A program made the position numbers and the translations under genes. Of a stretch of DNA of 64,000 bases, positions 35,779 to 43,528 are shown in pieces. How positions within the stretch are numbered: the stretch's first letter is position 1; every line of letters starts with the position of its first letter. The stretch is from UBA2779 sp965232615 (GTDB taxonomy: Bacteria > Spirochaetota > Spirochaetia > DSM-2461), in contig OZ246985.1 of the NCBI GenBank assembly GCA_965232615.1, forward strand, positions 2,232,001 to 2,296,000. The letters run 5' to 3'. The notes below the pieces were generated by a model. It had not been told where the DNA came from, searched no databases, and was given only the letters and a program-made list of their open reading frames with translations.

Positions 35779-36408
35779 TTAACCCTTGTCAGAGTTATCT
35801 TTCCTGATGACGTTAAAAATCTTTCTGATCTCCTGTTTGCCCTGTGCAACAACTTCATTGTATTGAGCATGAATGCTGGCAATCTGCTCTGAATACGTTT
35901 TCGTAAATTCGGGGTACTGCTCCGGTGTCAGCTTGAATGATTGTCCCGTTTGTTTTCTCAGCAAATCCTCTTTCTGCCTGAGACGTGGTTCCCACTGAGA
36001 ACGTAGGTTATTTTCCAGTTGGTTGAGAGATTCCAGATATTGTTTGAAAAGTTCCTGAAAGTGATTGATTAGATGATCAAGTTTTTTGCTTCCAGAGGAA
36101 TCCCCTGCCAGAGCCTTTAAGCCATCAGCGACTATATTGAAAGATGATAAGGCTGTTTCGGAAACAGGAAGGTTGATATTGGCCAGGAAAGTGGTTATAA
36201 TACCCTCCCTTATCCAGGTAAGTTCACTGCCCTTGAGTTTTTTCAGTTTGCTTTCAAAAGGATTCTCCCCGGGAGAATCCAGATAACGCCCCGCGAGGTT
36301 CTTTCCAATGCTGATTGAGTCATTCCTGCGAAGAGCCTCCTTATCAATCTTCACATCATCTGTGCGCTCCAGAGCAAGCTCCAGAGCTGATTTTATCCTG
36401 CTCATCAT
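35779..36408 (-). CDS. Conserved-looking helical protein of unknown function
   Basis: 209 residues from the ATG-ATG pair after GGAGGACATA (the frame is open to 36435). Strongly charged and helical, probably cytoplasmic, no signal peptide. Features: MSRIKSALELALERTDDVKI at the N-terminus, then IGKNLAGRYLDSPGENPFES, and a long amphipathic C-terminal half with coiled-coil character (EDLLRKQTGQSF to the end). I believe similar proteins occur in other spirochaetes but cannot give a function. It sits between two repeat A copies, its stop three bases from the end of the wrecked Ig-like gene. Confidence 0.75.
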   Translation of the reverse strand: MMSRIKSALELALERTDDVKIDKEALRRNDSISIGKNLAGRYLDSPGENPFESKLKKLKGSELTWIREGIITTFLANINLPVSETALSSFNIVADGLKALAGDSSGSKKLDHLINHFQELFKQYLESLNQLENNLRSQWEPRLRQKEDLLRKQTGQSFKLTPEQYPEFTKTYSEQIASIHAQYNEVVAQGKQEIRKIFNVIRKDNSDKG

Positions 36409-36514
36409 TATGTCCTCCGATTGATAAGATGGCACAAATAGACTTCAGAAACAAGTGTATGACCATTCCAGGAACTTGACCAAAGTCTCATCTAGAGACA
36501 TGATATACAGTAAA

Positions 36515-36851
36515 GGGTACCTCTAAAAAACAGCTTGAGGAAATTGACGAAATGGAGGTGCGTTCCTCGGAGCTTTGCTCCTGCGGTACGCACCTGCTTA
36601 CGTGAGCATTTTGACAACAACGGAGCGTAGCTTAAGCGGTTGGCGGTGCGTTCCTCGGAGCTTTGCTCCTGCGGTACGCACCTGCTTACGTGAGCATTTT
36701 GACAACAACGGAGCGTAGCTTAAGCGGTTGGCGGTGCGTTCCTCGGAGCTTTGCTCCTGCGGTACGCACCTGCTTACGTGAGCATTTTGACAACGCAGTA
36801 GCGGCAGAAAAGATCGAGTCAAGAACTAAATGGGGTTTTTTAGAGGTGCCC
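36515..36851. mobile_element. Repeat A copy (337 bp, three 88-bp units)
   Basis: GGGTACCTCTAAAAAACAG to TTTTTTAGAGGTGCCC; hairpin units start at 36557, 36645 and 36733, exactly 88 bp apart. Flanks TAAA and TGAA, an imperfect duplication. It ends 26 bp before the GTG start of the ketosynthase gene. Confidence 0.9.
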
Positions 36852-36877
36852 TGAATAAGATTGAAAAGGAATATCAT

Positions 36878-38137
36878 GTGCCAAAAAAAATAGATAAGCG
36901 TGTTGTTTTTACAGGATTGGGTACTATTAATCCGATTGCCAACGATGTAGAAAGCTACTGGGAAGGTCTGAAAGCTGGTAAATCAGGTATCCGGCGAATC
37001 CAACATGTAAATTTTGACAAGTATCACATACATATTGGCGGTGAGATTGATTTCCCAGATAATCTGAGATCGTACTTCAATCAGCCTAAGATGATTAAGA
37101 GACTGGACCGCAACATAATTTACGCGCAGGTGGCAGGTATGCAGGCTCTTCGGGATTCTGGGATAATTGTCGAAGAGATGGCCTATAGATGCGGTGTAGT
37201 GATAGGAACTGGCTCTGGGGGTATTCGTGCCCACCAGATAAACATGGACCATGTACATGACGGTAATCTATACGAGGTTTCACCATTCTATCTGATCAGT
37301 GCAATTCCCAGCACAGCTACAAGTTATTTTGCCAAAGAGGCAAGACTCAAAGGGCCCATTTTCTCAATAAACTCAGCCTGTGCTTCAGGAAATCATACAT
37401 TTGGTATAGCCTCCATGCTCATCAAAGCAGGTATGGCTGATATAATTTTTGCCGGTGGTACAGAATCAGCTGTCAACCTCCCGGGTATTATTTCATTTGG
37501 AAATATTTCGGCTTTATCGACTCGAAATGATGAGCCTCAAAAAGCCAGCCGTCCCTTTGATGCTGACAGGGATGGCTGTGTACTGGGTGATGGTGCTGGT
37601 GTCCTTTGTCTGGAAGAACTGGAGCATGCCAGATCCCGAGGCGCCAGGATTTACGGCGAACTGACAGGATATGGATTTACAAGTGATGCAAGTGATCTGG
37701 TTGCGCCCCACCCGGAAGCCGAAGGTTCAGCTCGAGCGATCCGATTAGCTCTGGAAATGGCCGAGTTGCAACCTTCAGATATCGGGCTTATTAACGCCCA
37801 TGGAACTTCTACACTAATCGGCGATTCACTGGAAGCTCTGGGGATTAAAAAAGTATTCAAAGAAAGAAGCTCTGAAATTCCAGTTCACAGTACCAAATCA
37901 ATGGTTGGTCATCTTCTTGGCGGCGCCAATGCTGTAGAAGCTATTGCGGCACTTATGGTTTTCAATGAGAATACAGTTCATGCCACTGTGAACTATGATA
38001 ATCCTGATCCCGATATAGACCTCAACATCGTTTCAGAAAACATGGATGGTTCTCACATTGATCACATCCTCTCCAATGGCTTCGGATTCGGTGGAATGAA
38101 CGCCTGTGTAATTCTTTCACGCTATAAAGAGGATTGA
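36878..38137 (+). CDS. 3-oxoacyl-ACP synthase, FabF type (KS1)
   Basis: 419 residues from the GTG at 36878 (AAAAGGA eight bases before). An ATG at 36830 in the same frame lies inside repeat A and would add 16 repeat-encoded residues. Condensing enzyme: active-site Cys in SINSACASGNHTFG, His in INAHGTSTLIGD, second His in KSMVGHLLGGANAVEA, and the C-terminal NGFGFGGMNACVILSRY. All catalytic residues are kept, so it should elongate acyl-ACP with malonyl-ACP. It faces away from the biosynthetic operon at 40.5-53.8 kb and shares the opening pattern (GMGTINPLA / GLGTINPIA) with KS2 there. It could be the housekeeping elongase or part of the locus. Repeat A copies stand at both ends. Confidence 0.9.
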   Translation: MPKKIDKRVVFTGLGTINPIANDVESYWEGLKAGKSGIRRIQHVNFDKYHIHIGGEIDFPDNLRSYFNQPKMIKRLDRNIIYAQVAGMQALRDSGIIVEEMAYRCGVVIGTGSGGIRAHQINMDHVHDGNLYEVSPFYLISAIPSTATSYFAKEARLKGPIFSINSACASGNHTFGIASMLIKAGMADIIFAGGTESAVNLPGIISFGNISALSTRNDEPQKASRPFDADRDGCVLGDGAGVLCLEELEHARSRGARIYGELTGYGFTSDASDLVAPHPEAEGSARAIRLALEMAELQPSDIGLINAHGTSTLIGDSLEALGIKKVFKERSSEIPVHSTKSMVGHLLGGANAVEAIAALMVFNENTVHATVNYDNPDPDIDLNIVSENMDGSHIDHILSNGFGFGGMNACVILSRYKED

Positions 38138-38143
38138 ACATAA

Positions 38144-38325
38144 GGGCACCTCTAAAAAACCCATTTAGTTCTTGACTCGATCTTTTCTGCCGCTACTGCG
38201 TTGTCAAAATGCTCACATAAACAGTGCGTACCGCAGGAGCAAAGCTCCGAGGAACGCACCGCCAACCGCTTAAGCTACGCACCGCCATTTCGTCAATTTC
38301 CTAAAGCTGTTTTTTAGAGGTACCC
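38144..38325. mobile_element. Repeat A copy (182 bp) with perfect 4-bp target duplication
   Basis: Flanked by ATAA (38140-38143 and 38326-38329), six bases after the KS1 stop codon. GGGCACCTCTAAAAAACCC to TTTTTTAGAGGTACCC. Confidence 0.92.
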
Positions 38326-38339
38326 ATAAATAATATGGT

Positions 38340-38450
38340 GTGTCAGCAAGCTTGTATAATACTCACTATTTCTACTAAATGCATGGTTTTAAGTCACCAA
38401 AACATAGGTATCAGAGAAGAATTCTTCTCATTTAACAAGATTGCTGACAC
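38340..38450. mobile_element. Repeat C element (111 bp)
   Basis: GTGTCAGCAAGCTTGT at 38340-38355 and the reverse complement of GTGTCAGCAATCTTGT at 38435-38450 (one mismatch). AT-rich centre, no coding. It begins 14 bp after repeat A. Confidence 0.6.
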
Positions 38451-38489
38451 TCAGAGGAATTCTGACCGGGAACGCTGCTTCCTGCCCGG

Positions 38490-39332
38490 TTATGCCGCTA
38501 TATATGCCCTCAGCGAATGAGATCTTGAAGGATGACGCAGACGGTTCAGAGCTTTCTTTTCAATCTGCCTGATCCGTTCCTTGGTAAGTCCCAATATATC
38601 ACCAATTTCTTTCAATGAAAGAGCGCGGGTATCACCCAGCCCAAAGCGGTATCTTATGACTTTTGCCTCTTTCTCAGACAGTGTTCCAAGCACATCATCA
38701 ATCTCTTTAGTTAACATTTTCTTGATGGCCTGTTCCTCAGGAGCATCGGACAGAACATCTTCGATAAAATCACCAAGGTTGGAGGTATCCTCTTTATCAT
38801 AAACTGGTGCTTCAAGGGAAACCAGATCTCTGCTGATTGCCTGAAGAACCTTTACATCTTCTTCCTTAATCCCAGTAATATCGGCAATAAATGTATCAGA
38901 AGGTTGATTCCCATATTCAGACAAATATGCTTTTTTAGTGTTGTTAATCTGTACAAGCTCATTGGCTCGATTCATTGGGAGCCGAATCATTCGGGATTTT
39001 TCATAAATAGCTTTGAGAATTGCCTGGCGAATCCACCAGACAGCATACGAGATAAAGTGATATCCCTTATCAGGATCGTAACGGCTGATAGCATTCATTA
39101 ATCCAATATTGCCTTCACTGATAAGATCTTCCAGAGGTAAACCTTGACTTTGAAATTTTTTCGCTGTACTGACAACAAACCTCAAATTCGCTTCAATAAG
39201 CTTTAATTGAGCATCTTTGTTACCAGACGCGGCTGCACGAGCTATGACATCCTCCTGCTCACGTGTAAGCAGAGAAACTTCATTGATCTCTTTGAAATAC
39301 AGGGATAAATCATTATTTTTTTTCAATTGCAT
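38490..39332 (-). CDS. Sigma-70 family sigma factor (group 2/3, RpoD-like without region 1.1)
   Basis: 280 residues from the ATG at 39332 (AGGAG six bases before; frame open to 39371). Region 1.2 (DLSLYFKEINEVSLLTREQE), region 2 with NLRFVVSTAKKFQSQGLPLE, DLISEGNIGLMNAISRYDP and YAVWWIRQAILKAI, region 3 (QPSDTFIADITGIKEEDVK), region 4 with KVIRYRFGLGDTRALSLKEI and LTKERIRQIEKKALNRLRHP. The -10 and -35 contact regions are close to the RpoD consensus, so it probably reads promoters similar to those of the main sigma. An alternative (stationary or stress-like) role is likely but not provable here. Divergent position relative to KS1; not part of the biosynthetic operon. Confidence 0.93.
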   Translation of the reverse strand: MQLKKNNDLSLYFKEINEVSLLTREQEDVIARAAASGNKDAQLKLIEANLRFVVSTAKKFQSQGLPLEDLISEGNIGLMNAISRYDPDKGYHFISYAVWWIRQAILKAIYEKSRMIRLPMNRANELVQINNTKKAYLSEYGNQPSDTFIADITGIKEEDVKVLQAISRDLVSLEAPVYDKEDTSNLGDFIEDVLSDAPEEQAIKKMLTKEIDDVLGTLSEKEAKVIRYRFGLGDTRALSLKEIGDILGLTKERIRQIEKKALNRLRHPSRSHSLRAYIAA

Positions 39333-39507
39333 TATCATCTCCTGCCTGAAAACAAGCAAGAAACGGGCCAATATTGAGATAGTTCTATGTATTTTATTAT
39401 TCTATAATAACTTATCTATTTTTTATCCGCACTATTCAATAGAGTATCATCTCTACTGTACTTTGAGAGTAACAGGAATCCTTATAATTGGGCCATTTCT
39501 ACCCACT

Positions 39508-39867
39508 TCAACGACACGGCCCACTATTCGAGTCATAATAACCCATGTCATGGATCAATGGCTCGAAATTGGGACATGGTAACCCGATTTTTGAGTCATT
39601 GACAAAGTCAAACGGTACGTATGAATTTGGATTATCAGCGACAAAACCCGGGAACACGATGGTAGTACTCCAGTATAAGGTATCCCGCCCCTGACGGCTT
39701 AAGCATTTCCACTGACTGGAATAACACAGCTCAACCCATGCATCAGTAATCATACCCATCACAGCATCAAATTCACACTGTCCAGAGAAACGTTTCTGGG
39801 GACGTGATGATAAATACCGATTCACCTGGATGTGTTGAAACCTCAGAATTTCCTCTTTAACATCCAC
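39508..39867 (-). CDS. Hypothetical small protein
   Basis: 119 residues, no signal peptide or membrane segment. Rich in Tyr/Trp/Phe, with Cys at several positions (CEFDAVMGMITDAWVELCYS and LPCPNFEPLIHDMG). No recognised motif. GGAG lies 15 nt before the ATG, too far for a good ribosome site, and the next long repeat begins 28 bp upstream. Amino-acid composition is protein-like and the frame stays open over 360 bp, but expression is uncertain. It could also be the remnant of a larger gene cut by repeat A. Confidence 0.45.
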   Translation of the reverse strand: MDVKEEILRFQHIQVNRYLSSRPQKRFSGQCEFDAVMGMITDAWVELCYSSQWKCLSRQGRDTLYWSTTIVFPGFVADNPNSYVPFDFVNDSKIGLPCPNFEPLIHDMGYYDSNSGPCR

Positions 39868-39894
39868 AAATGCTTATCTCCAAATCTTATTACA

Positions 39895-40407
39895 GGGCAC
39901 CTCTAAAAAACCCATTTAGTTCTTGACTCGATCTTTTCTGCCGCTACTGCGTTGTCAAAATGCTCACGTAAGCAGGTGCGTACCGCAGGAGCAAAGCTCC
40001 GAGGAACGCACCGCCAACCGCTTAAGCTATGCTCCGCTGTTGTCAAAATGCTCACGTAAGCAGGTGCGTACCGCAGGAGCAAAGCTCCGAGGAACGCACC
40101 GCCAACCGCTTAAGCTATGCTCCGCTGTTGTCAAAATGCTCACGTAAGCAGGTGCGTACCGCAGGAGCAAAGCTCCGAGGAACGCACCGCCAACCGCTTA
40201 AGCTATGCTCCGCTGTTGTCAAAATGCTCACGTAAGCAGGTGCGTACCGCAGGAGCATAGCTCCGAGGAACGCACCGCCAACCGCTTAAGCTATGCTCCG
40301 CTGTTGTCAAAATGCTCACGTAAGCAGGTGCGTACCGCAGGAGCAAAGCTCCGAGGAACGCACCTGCCATTTCATCAATTTCCTAAAGCTGTTTTTTAGA
40401 GGTACCC
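39895..40407. mobile_element. Repeat A copy (513 bp, five 88-bp units) with perfect 4-bp target duplication
   Basis: Flanked by TACA (39891-39894 and 40408-40411). GGGCACCTCTAAAAAACCC to TTTTTTAGAGGTACCC. The hairpin unit repeats five times at 88-bp spacing with nearly identical sequence (one AGCATAGCT variant in the fourth). Largest copy in the window. Confidence 0.93.
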
Positions 40408-40460
40408 TACAAATAAGATAGTTATGAATATAAGAAATGGCAATACTTTTTACGCGATTA

Positions 40461-40991
40461 TCAATCCAATACAGTTACTTCCAGAAGTGCGGCTGCGGCA
40501 ACTTTCCCATTCACAAGAACCTGCCCCAGAAGAGTACCCAGATAGGCATCGTATTCAACCACACGGGCAAGCAGAGTCATTGTGTCGCCGGGTCTTACTT
40601 CACTCCTAAAATACACACCTTTGATACGGGTTGCGCGGATATTGGGAGGTGTTGCATCACGATCAATACTGGTGACATTGTTCTCCATGAAATGAACAAG
40701 ACACAAGCCTGTTTGACCAATGGCCTCCACTTGTAAAGTACCTGGATAGACTGGATAGTCCGGAAAATGTCCCCGGAAGAGTGGGAGTTCCGGTGATAGA
40801 TGATACTCACCTGAGATAATCCTGTTCTCCAAATCAATTCCCGTGAGATATTCAACAAATAGAAACGGCTCCCGGTGAGGGAGTATACGCTTTATATCTA
40901 ATAGACCGTAGTTAATTCTGCACGGCAAGGCTTCAGGATCACACAGGGGTACACGGCGATGATGCTTCAGCAGATTGTCTTCGTTATCCAT
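40461..40991 (-). CDS. FabZ/FabA-like 3-hydroxyacyl-ACP dehydratase
   Basis: 176 residues, single hotdog fold. The core starts at LLDIKRILPHREPFLFVEYL, with the catalytic His in LFRGHFPDYPVYPGTLQVEA and the Glu in the same block, as in FabZ. A non-family N-terminal extension of about 28 residues precedes it. Last gene of the minus-strand biosynthetic operon; it would dehydrate 3-hydroxyacyl-ACP made by the KS and FabG-like KR upstream. No Shine-Dalgarno is visible because a 17-bp remnant of repeat A ends three bases before the ATG, so translation may be weak or the start altered. Confidence 0.85.
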   Translation of the reverse strand: MDNEDNLLKHHRRVPLCDPEALPCRINYGLLDIKRILPHREPFLFVEYLTGIDLENRIISGEYHLSPELPLFRGHFPDYPVYPGTLQVEAIGQTGLCLVHFMENNVTSIDRDATPPNIRATRIKGVYFRSEVRPGDTMTLLARVVEYDAYLGTLLGQVLVNGKVAAAALLEVTVLD

Positions 40992-40993
40992 AG

Positions 40994-41010
40994 GTTTTTA
41001 AGAGGTGCCC
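40994..41010. repeat. Repeat A end remnant at the dehydratase start
   Basis: GTTTTTAAGAGGTGCCC (plus strand), matching the right terminus of repeat A with one inserted or changed base. It occupies the position where the dehydratase ribosome site should be. Confidence 0.6.
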
Positions 41011-41067
41011 CATAGAATATCCCTGGTGAAATTCTTCTGATCCTGATGTTTGATTCGCCCCATGGTA

Positions 41068-42327
41068 TTACACAATACCTCTTACAATCACATCTTCAAT
41101 GATATTGAGCGTTTCATCCATCTGGGGTTTGGTAAGCTGAGAGGATACCGATATGCGGAAACGTCGTGCGTGAGCTGGTACCGCAGGAAAATCCACCGGC
41201 TGCAGAAATAATCCCCGTTTCTGCATGGCGGCAGCATATCTCATGAGTTTTGAACCATCAGAACCAATGATGATGGGTATAACCTGAGATTCACTGTCAC
41301 CTAAATTCAACCCCAGTTTATCCAGACAACTCTTTAAGTAGGCCACATTTTCCCAGAGTTTATCCCGAAGAGTTGAATCCCTGGTGGCAATTTCCAGTGC
41401 TTTCAGCAATCCACCAGTGACAGCAGGTGATGGGGCACATGAAAAATTCCACGGGGATGAATACCCTTTGAGATAACGAATCAGTCCCTTGTTTCCACAC
41501 ACAAACCCTCCAACTCCGCCAAAGGACTTACTGAGAGTTCCAAAGGAAATTCCGATACGGTCTTCTACACCAAAATGCTCGGCCACACCACGCCCATTTT
41601 CTCCGAATATAAGCGTAGAATGTGCTTCATCTATATAGGACCCGGCGCCAAACTTCTCGCAAAGTTCCAGGATCTCAGGCAGCTTTGGAAGATCCCCATC
41701 CATGGAATAAACACCTTCCACTACAACAAGAGTGCGCTTATTTCTGGCTTTCTCCAGCATCTTCTCAAGGCTGTCCAGATCATTATGCTCAAAGAAAAGC
41801 ATCCTGGCCCCAGACAATGTACCACCATCGATAAGGCTTTTATGGCTTTTTTCATCCATTATCAGGTAGTCACCCTTGCGGATTATTCCCTGAATTGCTC
41901 CAACATTGGCCCCTAAGCCACTGGAAAACAGAAGACAGTCATCTTTTTGCTTAAATTTCGTCAGTTTACGGGCTAACTCGACATGAATATCCAGAGTTCC
42001 AGATAGCAGTGGGGCTCCTGAAGACCCAAGGCCATACTTATCCAGAGCATCTTTTGCAGCTTGTATTACCTCTGGATGAGTTGATAATCCCAGATAATTG
42101 TATGAAGTCAGGTTGATTATCCGCCGTTCTCTACCATCAAGATTACTGCGAATAAGCGTGGAAACCCTGGGAGCTTCCAGCAATTCCTGTTCAAAGAAAC
42201 TGAACCCCTGCTTAACCGCGGGATGATTCATCCATTCTTCAAAATCCGAAGGAGGAGCCAGGATATCTGTGCTGTCATTAAAGAAAAAATCAGCTAGACT
42301 GAAATTTAGAATATCGTCATTGGACAT
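41068..42327 (-). CDS. PLP-dependent alpha-oxoamine synthase (serine palmitoyltransferase / KBL / BioF family)
   Basis: 419 residues. Decarboxylative condensation of an amino acid with an acyl thioester. Motifs: YNYLGLSTHPEVIQAAKDAL, GSSGAPLLSGTLDIHVELA, the PLP-stacking His in MDEKSHKSLIDGG, the PLP-Asp in YIDEAHSTLIFG, and the Schiff-base Lys in SFGTLSKSFGG. An N-terminal extension of about 60 residues is longer than in BioF, as in SPT-like enzymes that use acyl-ACP. An ACP gene lies immediately upstream with a 101-bp gap. No other biotin gene is near, so biotin synthesis is unlikely. The probable product is a 3-keto-amino lipid (sphingoid-like) whose acyl chain comes from the operon; the amino acid is unknown. 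Confidence 0.88.
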   Translation of the reverse strand: MSNDDILNFSLADFFFNDSTDILAPPSDFEEWMNHPAVKQGFSFFEQELLEAPRVSTLIRSNLDGRERRIINLTSYNYLGLSTHPEVIQAAKDALDKYGLGSSGAPLLSGTLDIHVELARKLTKFKQKDDCLLFSSGLGANVGAIQGIIRKGDYLIMDEKSHKSLIDGGTLSGARMLFFEHNDLDSLEKMLEKARNKRTLVVVEGVYSMDGDLPKLPEILELCEKFGAGSYIDEAHSTLIFGENGRGVAEHFGVEDRIGISFGTLSKSFGGVGGFVCGNKGLIRYLKGYSSPWNFSCAPSPAVTGGLLKALEIATRDSTLRDKLWENVAYLKSCLDKLGLNLGDSESQVIPIIIGSDGSKLMRYAAAMQKRGLFLQPVDFPAVPAHARRFRISVSSQLTKPQMDETLNIIEDVIVRGIV

Positions 42328-42428
42328 TCAGGATCCTCCTATAACAAATCTTTCAGATGACCGGCAAAATAACCCCACAAACCACTGTCCGATCTTATCC
42401 CGGATGAGTAGCAATATTTCTACCTGGA

Positions 42429-42677
42429 TTAGTTTTTATCAAGATATTCCAGGAACTTGTCTGCAAGGGTATCGATATTGGTAATTTCAGCAAGCTCAGC
42501 TCTTGGAACTTTGATGCCCAGTTCACGCATGGAGCAGGAAACCACTTCGATCATATCAAGGCTGTTCGCCCCATAATCTTTCATTGAATTCTGTGGGTCA
42601 ATTTCATCAGCTTTAATATCATCAAGGTTTTCCTCAATGATATTTTTGATGATATCAATGACTTCTGGTTTTGTCAT
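42429..42677 (-). CDS. Acyl carrier protein
   Basis: 82 residues, four-helix ACP. The phosphopantetheine Ser lies in KDYGANSLDMIEVVS, followed by MRELGIKVPRAEL. The DxGxNSLD-x-x-EVVS text is closer to ACPs of beta-branching cassettes and dedicated pathway ACPs than to housekeeping AcpP (DSLD). The start overlaps the enoyl-reductase stop by 4 nt. It probably carries the acyl intermediate, or the acetyl donor for the HMG-synthase-like enzyme, and may hand the finished chain to the oxoamine synthase encoded next. A phosphopantetheinyl transferase is not in the window. Confidence 0.93.
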   Translation of the reverse strand: MTKPEVIDIIKNIIEENLDDIKADEIDPQNSMKDYGANSLDMIEVVSCSMRELGIKVPRAELAEITNIDTLADKFLEYLDKN

Positions 42678-43516
42678 AGTTCTTTCTCCTGTAAGCCGAT
42701 CCTGGAATCGTCCATGGATCGTTTAGTAATATATTCCATCATCGCATTGTCCCGGAATGGCAATCCAAGATCAGCGTTGATTATTTGGCCATTTATCGCG
42801 GACATCAATCCGCTACACAGTGCCAGTATAACTTTACCACATTGAGTAGGTGTTAGGATAGCATCTTCACCAATACCTTTGTTTTCCTTCAGCCACTCAA
42901 AATACTCCTTACCAAATATAGCCGTAAATGAAGGAGTACGAACAGTTCCAAAACGTATTGTATTCACACGACAGCCATCATCATAGAGGTGTACGGCTAA
43001 ATATCGCGTAAAAAACTCCAATAATGCCTTGGAAGCCGCTACATAGTCATAACCTCGATAATAGTTATCCGGTCCGTTTGAAGAAATTCCAATAACGGTT
43101 TCAGGATACCTGTCAAATTTCTTTTTTGCCTGGCGGACATAGTCTATCAGAGGCCAGGAACTGTAATCAAAGGATTTATACAGGGATTTCTTCCTGTAAT
43201 CCTTCAGGGTTTCCGCTTTCATGGCAAATCCTACGTTGGAGACAAAAATATCGATCCCATCATGCTCTTTCCCTATCATTTCCATCACTGTGACAGTATC
43301 TTCTTCCCGGGAGACATCGGCTTCCAGGATAAGTGGGGGTGGGGCACCTTTCTCCCTGAAAAGTTTCAAGACTTCATCTTCAGGAGTAGATCCCCAGCGA
43401 TGAGTAAGAACAGAACGCACGCCAGCAGCACCAAGCTCCAATCCAGCCGCAAGGCCTATACCACTGGTTCCGCCAGTTATAAGAGCAGTTTTCCCGCTTA
43501 GATCAATGGAAGTCAT
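42674..43516 (-). CDS. SDR-family reductase, FabL/FabI-like enoyl-ACP reductase
   Basis: 280 residues. Rossmann start KTALITGGTSGIGLAAGLEL. The catalytic region reads YDYVAASKALLEFFTRYLAV; the first Tyr and the Lys are separated by six residues, the Y-x6-K spacing of enoyl reductases (FabI, FabL) rather than the Y-x3-K of ketoreductases. The surrounding text is FabL-like. A second reductase with normal Y-x3-K spacing (46384) serves as KR, so this one most plausibly saturates the enoyl or 3-methyl-enoyl intermediate after dehydration or decarboxylation. It lies between the PksI-type enzyme and the ACP. Confidence 0.8.
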   Translation of the reverse strand: MTSIDLSGKTALITGGTSGIGLAAGLELGAAGVRSVLTHRWGSTPEDEVLKLFREKGAPPPLILEADVSREEDTVTVMEMIGKEHDGIDIFVSNVGFAMKAETLKDYRKKSLYKSFDYSSWPLIDYVRQAKKKFDRYPETVIGISSNGPDNYYRGYDYVAASKALLEFFTRYLAVHLYDDGCRVNTIRFGTVRTPSFTAIFGKEYFEWLKENKGIGEDAILTPTQCGKVILALCSGLMSAINGQIINADLGLPFRDNAMMEYITKRSMDDSRIGLQEKEL

Positions 43517-43528
43517 CTATCCAAACTC

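Noticed and set aside
36515..36851. CRISPR-like array because of regular 88-bp repeats
   Set aside because: Units are contiguous tandem copies without unique spacers, lie inside an element with transposon ends, and no cas gene is near.
36830..36877. ATG at 36830 as the KS1 start
   Set aside because: It lies inside the right end of repeat A and would add 16 repeat-encoded residues; GTG 36878 has its own ribosome site and begins at the conserved KS fold.
39923..40399. Repeated small reading frames (60-75 residues, Cys/Arg-rich) in repeat A
   Set aside because: They are translations of the 88-bp unit in shifting frames; 88 is not divisible by three, no ribosome site precedes them, and they appear in both orientations of the element.
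41068..42327. Biotin synthesis enzyme BioF
   Set aside because: No bioA, bioD or bioB around; the N-terminal extension and ACP/acyl-chain neighbours fit an SPT-like role better.
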